Shown here piece after piece: positions 28,301 to 40,300 of a DNA stretch of 64,000 nt. The notes under the pieces were generated by a model. That model was given only the letters and a program-made list of their open reading frames with translations. It had not been told where the DNA came from and searched no databases. Position 1 is the stretch's first letter. Each line of letters opens with the position of its first letter. The position numbers and the translations under genes are program-made. This DNA comes from Euptelea pleiosperma (taxonomy: Eukaryota; Streptophyta; Magnoliopsida; Ranunculales; Eupteleaceae), in NCBI GenBank assembly GCA_035048495.1, contig CM068546.1, positions 33,188,674 through 33,252,673 of the forward strand, written 5' to 3'.

Positions 28301-31300
28301 CTCCCGAAAATTGACATCCATGGAGACAAACTTATTGCCAGACAAGGGATGATAACACTTGTACCCTTTGTGGAAAGAAGAATATCCAAGGAAAATGCAC
28401 TTGACAGCTTTGGGATCCAACTTAAAATGATGGAGACCCAGACCCAAAATATGGACAAAAAGGGCACAATCAAATACTCGAGGAGGAACTAAAAACAAAG
28501 AGCAATTTGGTTTAAGGATTTGATAAGGGGTTTTAAAGTGCAAGGAATGTGAAGGCATGCGATTAATGAGAAGGAAAATAAAAGTTTCTAGTACTGAAAA
28601 GAAACATGACCAGGTATGCATGCCAACACAAAATAGACTCTAGATTGAGTCGACTACTAATACGAAACTGTAGTGCCGTGGGATCAACATGATGTCCATT
28701 TAAGAGGTACAGACCATCAGCCTCACGTCCAGTACCAATTGTCTTCCTCGTATTCAGGCCCTGAAAGACACATGAAGAAGAAAAGAATATAATACTACAA
28801 TTCAAGGGTTTGGTAAGGGAACTAACTGATAAGAGATTGGAAATAAACTTAGGAACATGTAGAATAAATGATAAGGAAAGATGGGAGAGAGATTGACAGT
28901 CCCTTTCCCAGACACATGAGAAGGTACCATCAGCAATTTGAACCTTATCATGACCTGAACAAATAGAATATGAATAAAATAATGAAGACATATCAGTCAT
29001 GTGGTTGGAGGCACCTGAATCAATGATCCATGATGGACTGCATGGAGTAGACACATGATGAACAGTGCCTATGGTGCCTGACTGAGCAAACGAGGAAAAG
29101 GATGTGGCAGAAGGGCCTTCTAACTAAGCAAGAAACCGTTGAATGTTGTCAATCTCGACCTATTGAACTGGCACTGTAGAAGAGGGATCCTGTGTGTCCA
29201 TAAGTAGAGAAGGTCAGGTGGGAGTGCCCTGGGGGGCACCTACTGGAGTGTCAGAACTAGCACTATGAGCAACAGGAAGAACCGGTCGGTTGGGCAGTGG
29301 CGGACGGCCATGCAAGTCCCAACACTTGTCATTCAGATGACTGCAATGACCATAATAGTCACACTTGGGCCTATCTCGATCAGAAAACCTCCTCGCAGAA
29401 GTCGGAGTTTTAGGATTTTGAGGCGAAGTCCGTCCCTTGACTCCCTTCTGAAAACCCTGGAGAGCGGAAATAGAGATGAGAGCAGACCTATCAGTAATGG
29501 GGACGGTGCCATGGCACTCCGCCGGCTCTCTTTGCTCTGCACATAGAAGTACACTTGAATGAGTGACGGTAGAGAATCACTGTTAAGAATTTGTATCTTG
29601 ACTAACTCATACTCAGAGTTAAGCCCAACAAGGAATTCAAAGATCCAAGTCTCAACAAGCTTCTTGTACTTATTGTCATCTTTAGTGCACGAGGGCTGAA
29701 AATCATGATAGTAATCTAACTCTTACCGCATACTTCTAAGAGTAGCAAAATAGTCGGGGAGAGACTATTCCCCTTGATGGAGATGAGAGATACTTTGACG
29801 TAACTGGAAGGCCCTGGCTATATTCTCCTGCCGAGAGTATGTTTGAGATACAGTATCCCAAATCTCCTTGGCACTATGCAAGAACAGGAAACCCCGACTG
29901 ATATGAGGCTGCATGGAGTTAAGGAGCCAAGACATGATGGTGAGATTGTCAATCTCCCACTTCTCAAACAATGGGTCATTAGACGTTACAGGCCCAACAA
30001 CTCGCCTGGTGATGTACCCTAACTTCCCACAGCCATCAATATACGTCCGGGTTGCCTAAGACCACTCCAAACAATTCTTTCCATCTAACTTGGCGGAGGT
30101 AATTTGTAAGCCTGGGTTTTCGAACCCCACATGAGTCAACGTGGACCCTCCGACAACTCTAGAGGTCACATCCGAGCTAATAGTGGTGGACATGGTTACC
30201 CGTTATCCACTAACAAACAAAAAAGGAGGCCGTGTACACACGACGAGCCTTCAATCAGCAAGGAGAATCACCCTCAGGGTTTACAACCCAAAAATAGCCC
30301 TAGAAAGGCCAAAAATAGGGGCTGGTGGTAACAGTAGAGGGGAGTTTCATCTCCCAAATAACCAAATCTCAATGAAAACGCACGGGGATTGAACCTACGT
30401 ATTTGGGATTATGAAAGGGACTAAAAACAAGAAACAAACACATGCAATAAACCCCCTTTAGATCAGCGCATCGAAGAAACAAGAAAAACAATATTTCACC
30501 TTATTTAGAGAAGATCGAGCAGAACTCCATCATAAACACCTAAAACAATTCCCAAAAAATCACCAAAAATCCTAGAAAATTGTTCTCCTTCAGGTAGTAC
30601 CCTTCCCAAGCCCTCGGGATTTCTGTTTGTACGACTGCTGATGTTAGTCGTACGGCTTGATGACGTCAGCACTCCTGCGAGAGGTTTCTAGTAGGTCCAC
30701 CTTTGTAACCAAGCTCTGATACCAAGTAGAAACTTAGGGTTTGAAAGAGATAAGAGAGAAGAGAGAGAGAAAGGGGGAGCATGTTCCTACATGGCGCCAA
30801 ATCTTATTTACGTAAAAAAATACCACTTGGTACCAGTGAATAAATGATGGTGCTAGTGGAGGCGAAATCCTTCACCTTCTCCTTGATCGACAATAGGGGA
30901 AGAACGTTGATCTGCATTAGGGAAGAAGGAAGAAGGTGGGTGGAAGAGGCAGATGTTCTGGCTGAGCTCGGACTTTGGTTGGTGGCCCTGATCAAGGAGG
31001 CTATTAAGGCTAAACCATCACAGCCCATTTGGAGGAAGACGGTGTTGCAGAGTAGAACTTTTATAGCCGAAGTGAGGAGGAATGGGAATGACAAGTTTAT
31101 CCAGTTGGCAGAGTTAACCGCTAGAGGTAGGAACTTGGTGTTTTGCTTTCCGGAAGGGTCGAATAGTGTAGGCTGGACCTCGGTGGTGGATTGCCTCTCT
31201 TCAACCCTTCATTATCCTGATTTATGGCTGGAGGCACAAAAGGCAGCTCTTCTAGATGGGAGGAGAGGGAGGAACCAATCGGCCCCTATGAAGAAGTTTC

Positions 31301-34300
31301 AGGAAACTTTACTTACAAACACCTTTATAGTTGGTAGTGAAAGGTGGAAGGAGGAGAGGATACGCGGTGATCTGCGAGTCTTCAGCCAGAGAATCAAATT
31401 GGGAGGACATCGCGGTAGCATTGACATGGATCTCAGGAGCTACGGACCTCTTTTACCTCATTCCCTGCAGAGAAAAGAGTAGACTCCTCTTTGTGGACAA
31501 TCAGGAAACCTTAGTTTTCTTGTGTAACCTGACATCCATCAGGGTGGGTTACAACATCATCTATCTGAGCAAATGGTGGTCCTCGTTCAACTCCATCTCC
31601 ACGAACTGGTTTTTTTTCTTCGGTTTGGATTTTGGTACAGGGGTTGCCCTTTCACTTGTGGAATAGACAAATGTTTGAACACATTGGAGGGAGGGTGGGA
31701 GGTCTGGTGGATGTTGACGTGGCTTCCTCATCAGGCACGGATTTCAGTGCTCTCCGGTTGAAGGTAGGAGGAAAGGCGAAGGATATTCCAAGGACTCTCG
31801 TAGTTCAGGACGGCGACACCCCTTACACAGTTAGCCTCGACATTCTCTTCGACAGGGCTACGTTTGTTGTTTGGCCACCGGCTAGAGGAAGGGATAGAGG
31901 TCTGGATCTTCAAGGCGAAAGTAACCCTAACAGTAGAGGGGAGGCTAGGGGTGGAGGAAGAGGGAGGGCGCTGTCGAGGGCGGAGGAGGTCCTCACCAGT
32001 GAGCCGTCGGAAGGTGCAGCCGTACATCCCAAGGTAGTTTCCGTAGGGGAGAAAGCTGCAGAACCAATAGAGGGGAGCCACAGACCTAAGCATGGCGGAG
32101 AGACGTCAGAAGGCACGGGAGATTCGGCGAATTTGAGTTTTAAAACTCAAGAGGATTCTCGCATACCCGTTAGGTCAGGCGGGAGCTATCCTCAGCCACA
32201 CACGTGGAGGGACCACATGAAAGGTCATGATGATCGTTACAATAGGAGGGGGAACAGGGGATCCTATGGTTTTAGAATTTGAGCGGTGCAAGTGGGTGGG
32301 TCCGGGAGAAGAATCAGGAAGCGACATTATGGATCCAGGTTGTCGGGTCGGAAGTGATCCCAACTTTTTAAATACGATAAACCCACAACCTCCGACATTT
32401 CCTCCCATATCTCACTGCCAGAGGGACAACAAGCTTCGTCAATAACCCATCCCCCAGTGTACTCACCTGGAGATATAGGTGCGAAGATCACAAGGTCCTT
32501 GAAGAGCAACCAATCCAAAGGTAAGAAGTCGATCACTGATCCTCTTCTTCATCTCCCAACCTCCCCTGGGTTTTTTCCGTTTCCGCATGTTCAGTTTGGG
32601 GGCAGTTTGCGGTTTGGGTATTGGGAGAAAGGATCAAGCAGCGCTCTTAACTCCGAGAAGGGAGCGGGGAGGTCAGGATGCGGAAACCAAGAAGAGACAG
32701 TTATAGTTATTCCGAATCAGACCGTCATTGGGTGCCCCAGTAGAACCAAAAAGGGGGTTTCAGACACTGTTTCAGGGTTCCTAACCCAATCAGAGAAATC
32801 TCCAGGGATTCCAATGTCAGGAGGCTTAATAACATCAGCCACTTCCTATGTTGATCATGTTAGAGAGCAGGAGGGTTTGCGGTTATTGTTAAACACGATT
32901 GGCAACAATGTGATTACTAGACCTCTAGCTTCGACTAATCTGCTGGAATCCGACCTCAACACCTGGTTTAATTGCAACATTCTCAAACTGGGGTATCTCT
33001 GGGCCTATCATTCATAGGTCACGAAGAAGAGGTCAAAAGGTTACTTCTTTCCATCATGGGAGCAACCAAGGGGTCGGGCACACCCCCGAATCAACAAGGC
33101 TTAGGCCATAAGGGAAGGAGTCTGAGATGTTTAATGAACAAAGCGTTTCAGAAAGAAGAATTTCAAAATTCTGCCTCACTAGATGGGTCTGAAGTGGGGA
33201 TTAGGGCTGGAGGAGGAGATACAGCAAGGGAGAAGTCAAGCTTAGAGGTCAGGAATGAATCTCGATCTTCGGTAAAGTCTTACAAAGTGCCTAGAGAGAT
33301 TAAACGCTTGGACTGCCCCTTCAATTTCAGAGAATCCGTAGTGTACAGAAGTCGACGTAGTGGGCGGAAGCAGAAAGTTGATAAATGAAGCTCAACATTC
33401 TGTCGGGAATGTTAGGGGGCTGGGGAACAAAGAAAGAAGAATCGTAGCAAAGAGTCTGTTCAAAAGATGGGGAGCTAAGGTGATTATTCTCTAGGAATCG
33501 AAGTTGGACAACGTGGAGGCGAGTGATATTAAGGACATTTGTGGTATAGGGGACTTTGGGTGGCAGGTTCAGCCAGCTGTAGGGACTTCTGGAGGCATTA
33601 TTGTAGTGTGGGACAGGAGTTGTCTTGAGGTGGAAGAGGCTCTTATCGGAGCTTTCTCAGTTTCCATCAGATGCAGATGTGTGGGAGAATAGTTATGGTG
33701 GATTCTTACGGGGGTTTATGGCCCCTTGGATAGCAAAGGCAGAGATCATTTTTGGGAGGAGTTGGAGGATATTGCCGGCCTCTGGGATGACCCGTGGTGT
33801 ATAGGAGGTGACTTTAATGTCGTTCGTTACCTTCATGAGAAGAACGGAGGAGGAAGGTTTACTAAAAGCATGAGAGATTTTGGGGATTTTATTAATAGGC
33901 ATGCTCTCATGGAGCTTCCTATGGGAGGAGCTAAATTCACGTGGACCAACAACCAAGTTTGCCCTACTCTTTGTAAATTGGATAGGTTCCTTGTGTCTCC
34001 CAATTGGGAAGATCATTTTCAAGATGTCTCTCTGGTTGCTATCCCGTGACCAGCGTCAGATCACACCCCTTTGTTGCTAGGTTGTGGGGGTTTCAGATCA
34101 AGACCTGCTCCTTTCTGGTTCGAAAATATGTGGTTGAGCAATCCCCAATTCAAAGCTAAGGTGGGGGAGTGGTGGACGTCCTTGTCCTTTGACGGGAAGG
34201 CGGGAGTGGCCTTCAGACGCAAGCTCAAGGCGCTTAAAGAGAGAATCAAGTCGTGGAACCGGGAGGTGTTCTTGATAAGATAGCTTTGATTGACAAGAAG

Positions 34301-37300
34301 GAAGAAGGCTCCAACCTGTCTTTAGAAGAGCAGGTGGAGAGAACTAATTTGAAGGGGGAGTACCAGCAGTTGGTTAAGATGGAAGAGATCAGTTGGAAAC
34401 AGAAGTCAAGGGTTAGATGGCTCAAGGAGGGAGACCAAAATACGAAATTCTTTCACAAGGTGGCCAACGTTAACAGGAGGAATTGTATCTCCTGTCTTTG
34501 CATTAAGGGAGTTATAAAGGAGGACGAAGACAGTATTAGAAAGGGCGTGGTCGATTTCTACTCTGATATGTATACTGAGCGTCATCCTTCAGACCCCTTT
34601 TGGAGGGTCTCCAGTTCGATCAGATTAGCACGGAGGATAGAGAAAGGTTGGAGAGACCGATTTCGGAGGATGAGGTGGTTAATGTTTTCTCCATTCTGGC
34701 CCATGATAAGGCTCTAGGGCCAAATGGCTTTACTATAGCCTTTTATAAACACTGCTGGGAGATCATTGGTATCGATTTCATGAAGATGGTGGCGGAATTT
34801 CAGAATGAAGGTTTCTTGGACTTCCCTTCCAATAGTACTTTTATAGCCATGATCCCTAAGGTAACGGGAGCTGAGGACATCTCGGATTTTCGTCCCATTA
34901 GTCTGGTGGGCAGTGCCTACAAAATCCTAGCTAAGGTCCTTGCTTTGAGATTTAGAGATGTCCTATCCTCAGTAATATCGCCTAGTCAAGGTGCTTTTGT
35001 GAGAGGGCGGCAAATTCTTGATGGAGTTCTTATTGCTAATGAATGTATAGATTCGAGAATTAAGTCAGGCCATTCGGGGATCGTTTGCAAGATCGACATG
35101 GAGAAGGCATACGACCATGTCAATTGGGGTTTTCTAGATTACCTTCTCAGCAGAATGGGTTTTGGGTCTAGATGGAGAAAGTGGATATGGAAATGTATCT
35201 TGTCGGCTTCTTTCTCTATCCTGGTCAATGGTTCTCCAGCGGGGTATTTCAAGAGCTCAAGAGGGCTACGTCAAGGCGACCCTTTATCCCCTTTTTTGTT
35301 CATTGTGGTGGTAGAGGCTTTAGGCAGGATGATATCTAAAGTCGTGTCTTTGAGAGAGATGGATGGGTTTATTGTTGCCCCAGGGGTTCCTATCATATCT
35401 CATCTTCAGTTTGCCGATGACATTCTTATCTTCCTCGCTCCAGAGTTATCTTAGTTGAGATTCCTCAAAGGAACCTTGTTTTGTTTTGAGGCGGTTTCGG
35501 GTCTTAGGGTGAATCTCAACAAGAGCAAATTGTTTGGTGTCGGAGAGGTTGAGGATCTAGAGGGATTGGCCAACATCCTGGATTGTCGCATTGACAAATT
35601 CCCTACCACTTATCTAGGTCTCCCTTGGGGGCAGCTTATAGGTACAAAGAGCTTTGGAGGCCAGTTGTTGACAGCTTTGGGAGGAAACTAGCTTCTTGAA
35701 AGGCTAGATACTTATCTAAAGGGGGAAGATTGGTTCTGATTAATAGCTCGCTCTCGAGCCTACCCATCTACTACATGTCCATTTCTGATGCTAAGCAGTG
35801 TTCTTCTCACCTTGGACAAGATCATGAGAGACTTCTTGTGGGAAGGGAGTTCAGATAATCACAAGATTCATTTGGTAAGGTGGGATAGGGTGTGTAAGGC
35901 TAAAGACTGTGGCGGTTTGGGGATTAAGCAGCTCAAATCCATGAACGTGGCTCTCCTGGGCAAGTGGTTATGGAGATTTGGGGAGGAGGAGTCCAAGTTG
36001 TGGAGGATTGTCATGGCGGGCAAATACGGTGTTGCCCTTTATGGTTGGAAAAGTCTCGAAGTTAGAAGTCCCTATGGCTGCAGCGTGTGGAGAGGAATCC
36101 TGAAGGTGACTAAGGATTTCAATAAAGGGTGGTTCGAGGTTGGAGCCGGTGATAGGGTCAGTTTTTTTTTTGATAAGTGAAAATATATTGAAAGGCCGAA
36201 GCCAAAAGATACAATCAGCCAGAGAGAGGCAGGTTGAGATGACCTAAACAAAGCCCCGACAAGATAACAGCCAGATAGGATCAATTTTTGGGAAGACAGA
36301 TGGTGTGGCGATAAGCCATTACGGGAGGATTATCCGGAGTTGTATTCCATTTCGGTGCGGAAAAGATATTCTATTTTTGCTTGCTACAGGAATGAAGGGG
36401 AGACAGGAGGGTGGAATCTAGGTTTTAGAAGAAACTTGAATGATTGGGAGATAGAACCGCTTTCTAGTCTTATATCAAGACTTCAGAACGTCAATTTGCG
36501 ACCGACGGGGTAGGATAGAAGAGTGTGGTCCTGGACCAAAGGGGGATCTTTCACGGTGAAATCCTTGTATACGGAGTTACGAAGATCCGAAGGAGCTACC
36601 GTTCCTGTTTCCTCGGTTTGGAAATCCAAGACTCCCTCAAAAGTAGCGTTCTTTGCTTGGGAAGCTTCTTTGGATAATATCCTTACTACGGACCACTTGA
36701 TGACTAGAGGTTTCACTTTGGTGCAATATTGCTGGATGTGCAAAACCAATGGGGAATCAGTGGACCATCTTCTGCTTCATTGTAAGACGGCTATAAAGAT
36801 TTGGAATGCCTTCTTGTTAGAATTTGGGGTGAGTTGGGTCATGCCGGCTTATCTTACGACTCTCCTTTTCAGTTGGAAATCTAAAGCGTTCTCGTCTAGG
36901 GGGAATGCGTTATGGAGAATGACCCCGCTAGCGATCGTTTGGGGTATTTGGAAGGAGAGGAACCGAAGAGTCTTTGAAGGCAATGAATCGGACTTGTACT
37001 CTATAATCCTTAAAATCAAGGGGCTGATGTATATGTGGTCAAAGGCGGTCTTGGATTGTAGGGGTATTTTCTTTGGAGATTTTGTTTTTCGGTGGGAGCG
37101 CTTGTGTTCTACGGAAGGAAGTTGATGGGGGGGGGGGGGGGGGGGTGTATTTTCTGTTTTCTTGCTAGGGTGTTGTTGGGGGGCTGGTCTCTCTTTTGTT
37201 TTCTTGCCAAGGTGTTGTGTAGGTCACCTCGACCTGCCTCCCTATGGTTGGCTGTATCTTTAGGCTTCGGCCCTTTCAATATATTTTATACTTATCAAAA

Positions 37301-40300
37301 AAAAATAAATCTTATTTACGTAAAAAGGGACTCTTCATGGACAAGTATGCCTTAACAGCTCATCATGGTATTACAATGCTACCTTGACAACTGTGAATGG
37401 AAGGTTTAAAATCTTGGAAGCATCTCCTGCGACTAGCTGAGTCATCTCAGTTTTGAGGGGTGCTCATACAAGTCCTTTATGCAAATACTGGACCAATTCT
37501 TATCAAATTTCATATACATTTGATAGTGATTTGTCAAAGTTGTGTTGGTTTTGACGTTGCAGAGCTGCGTGCTGAAATTCTTTTTGATATGCTTCCAAGC
37601 TGAAATCTAGTCATTAATCCTTGGGAACCCCTTACAGTTTTGTCTTGATCATAGTTTCTGCATGTACTGATGTTCCTGGTTTGCAATTCTACTACCTGAA
37701 TCTTGAGAAACTCAGGCAGCAGATTTTTCAGATATTTTATGCTAGTGTGATCAAGTGAGCATTTAACCTTCGCGTGAGTGGCTGAAATGGAGTAGTATTT
37801 TTTTTCTTGTTTGTTCAATGTGAAGCAGATGTCAATAGGAATGTTAACAGGAATCGAGATTGTTGGACAAAGAAAATAATCTTGATTCCTGTTTGTGCTA
37901 GGCTTCAAAGCTTTCTGTGTTGTCTGCATCAGCCTTCGTATACGAAGCTTTGCTGGAAGTTTAATTGCCATGCTTGTGAGTTGCAGTGATCAGCTTATAC
38001 TCATTTGCTACTGTTACTTTTTCAATTTATTGCCCTGAAAGTAAAACACTAGCCATGTTCTCAAAGACAAGCTGCATTGTGTTAGTTCTTTACCTACGTT
38101 TCATTGACAGGGTGCTCTATTTATAGAAATATATTCGGACTCTTGAAACCATATGCAGGGATGAAATTGCAAATTTTTTGTTTAGGTTTAGTAGAATGAA
38201 ATGCATTTCTTCACTAATTTACATGCAATTCTGCAGATCAATCTAGCTGAAGAGACCCTTAAGGGCTTGTTGGCACACTGGCTGGCCAAAAGAAGGCAAA
38301 AGTCTGGATCACAAGCTTCAGCAAATGGTGATGTTCCATCAGGGAAGGAGATATCTATTAGAAATCATTCCCACTCAAGAATTGACGTTGATGATAATTC
38401 CGAAAACCACAGCTCTATGTTCCATCATGCATTCGAGTTTTCAACAGTTTCCCCACCTTCCATTATTACTGAGGGTTCTCATGGGGGCCCATGGAGAAAG
38501 AAAATCACGGACTTAGATGGCACTGAAGATGAGAAGGAAATTCCTTGGTGGTGTCTGGATTGTGTTTTGAATAAAAGAATGCCAACCAAAGACAATACCA
38601 AGTAATATTCTGGCCTTACTGCATAAATGCTTATGTATTTAGTTCTTAGACTTGGAAAAAGACCATTACATGTAAAGAGTGTCGATAATTCATTCTGCTG
38701 CTATTGATAATTTGCTTGAAGAGATGTCCTGCTTGCCACTGAATGTGAAAAGAATACTGGGCGACTTTTTGGGGAGGACTCTCATATGATGGTCTGAGAA
38801 GTGAGTCATTGTTGGGAACACGTTTGGATCTCTCTCTCTCTCTCCAACAGTTGAGAAAAACAAAAGCATTTCATGCTTTTTCTCTCGTTATATATCACTA
38901 ACTTAGCTCTTCACCGTGTTCTTATATTTTTATTTTGTTATTAGATATTGAACTGCATTATCCTTTTTTTTAGGGTTAAAAGAAATGGGGAAAAAAAACA
39001 ATAAGGAAAAAAAATCCATTCTGTTTTTGACAGAACTTATGCTTTAAAGAAATGGGGAAAAAAAATAAGGAAAAAAAATCCATTCTGTTTTGACGAATCT
39101 TGTGTGCTTTTCACTTTGTACTGGTGTGATGGGCCTAACTGCCTAGGGGAGTGGTTTGATTATCTGTTTGCTGTAGTTGTCCGAGGTGAAACAGTTTCAC
39201 ATTGAGTTTCATGTTGGTTTCTGCAGGTGCAGCTTTTATTTACATCCATGTGAAGGTTCAACTGTTCAAGTCCTCACGCAAGGGAAGCTGAGTGCACCTC
39301 GGATATTGCGAATACACAAAGTAAGGATTTTTGTTGGGAAACATTGGTGGTTAATTCTGTACTAGAGATCATTCACTTCCTACAGGAGTCAAATGATGGA
39401 GATGGTTCCTCATAATTTCCTGCATTTTGGTTGCATTTGGTTCTCAAGAAGGTGGTTCTCCAGGAAGTGGGGTTTCCCAGAAGTGCCACTTCCCAGAAAC
39501 CCACTTCTTGGAATCCTTTTTCTTGTTGTTTGGTTGAGTGGAGGAAAAAGGGCAAAAAGAACCCACCAAAGAAGCACTCTCTCTCTTGATCTCTTTGCTC
39601 ATGCATCAATTTTGAGATGATTAGAACATCTCCAACTTTTTTATAACTGTTTCCCCTCCTCTTGCCTTATTACCATTGGATGGAATAGGGCACATGAAGA
39701 ACAGCCCATGTTTTGAAGTTTTAAGATATTCATATCCAAGAAGCATCCCGCCATCCAAAATCCAGTCCTCTAGAATCAGAAGTCAAGATTATTTTCTTTG
39801 TCCAATAAAAGAGAGAAGATAGCGATTTCGTGAAGAGATTTAGAATGGAGACATACATGAGATCCCTGGTGATGAATCCTCCAACATTTTAATCTCCTAC
39901 AAATCAATGACCACCAAGAGACCTTCAGAATCGGGAAAATTCGCATTCTTCAATGCCCCTCTAAAATCAGAAATCAAGATTATTTTCTTTCTCCAATAAA
40001 AGAGAAAAAGCAACAGAGAAGATAGATTTCGTGAAGAGAATTTGAATAGAGACATACACAAGACCCATGGTGATGAATCCTCCAACATTTTAATCTCCTA
40101 CACACCAATGTACCACCAAAAGACCTTCAGAACTGAGAAATTCACCTAATTTTTCTTCAGCGGCCTCCGGGCTAGGGACCATCGTCAGATATTGAAGAAG
40201 CGATGGGAGGCCATTTTGAAAGGGTAGTTGTTTTCCCTTATTTTCCACTGGGCCACATTTCCAAACGAACGAAACATGGGGAAAATGTTTTTTTCCTGGA

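Larger units (their letters stand above)
30819..37306 (+). mobile_element. L1-type LINE, near full length, inserted in the copia LTR
   Basis: The LINE is bounded by a perfect 20-bp target duplication (30799-30818 and 37307-37326, starting AAATCTTATT and ending CGTAAAAA) that lies inside the 5' LTR of the copia element. It ends GGCCCTTTCAATATATTTTA, then a TTATC plus poly-A tail. It carries ORF1 and ORF2 remains as listed separately. The coding frames contain several stops, so it is not autonomous now. Confidence 0.93.
26242..37392 (-). mobile_element. Ty1/copia retrotransposon, minus strand, with a LINE nested in its 5' LTR
   Basis: The element is flanked by a 5-bp duplication GTGAA (26237-26241 and 37393-37397). 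The 3' LTR is 26242-26420. The 5' LTR is 30725-30818 continued at 37327-37392, split by the LINE. On the minus strand a polypurine tract TTGAGGGGGAG abuts the 3' LTR, and a primer site TGGTATCAGAGC (30713-30724) follows the 5' LTR. Minus-strand coding remains in order are gag (about 30110-29760, with [14 protein letters not shown]), protease with [12 protein letters not shown] (about 29050-28990), GAG-preintegrase, a shortened integrase (about 28620-28270), reverse transcriptase (about 27930-27530, [15 protein letters not shown]) and RNase H (about 26751-26518, [13 protein letters not shown] and [12 protein letters not shown]). Stops and frameshifts are frequent. The integrase catalytic core is missing. 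Confidence 0.93.

Noticed and set aside
31731..32536. Minus-strand frames of 68-120 codons inside the LINE ORF1
   Set aside because: They are opposite-strand shadows of GC-rich ORF1 coding sequence.
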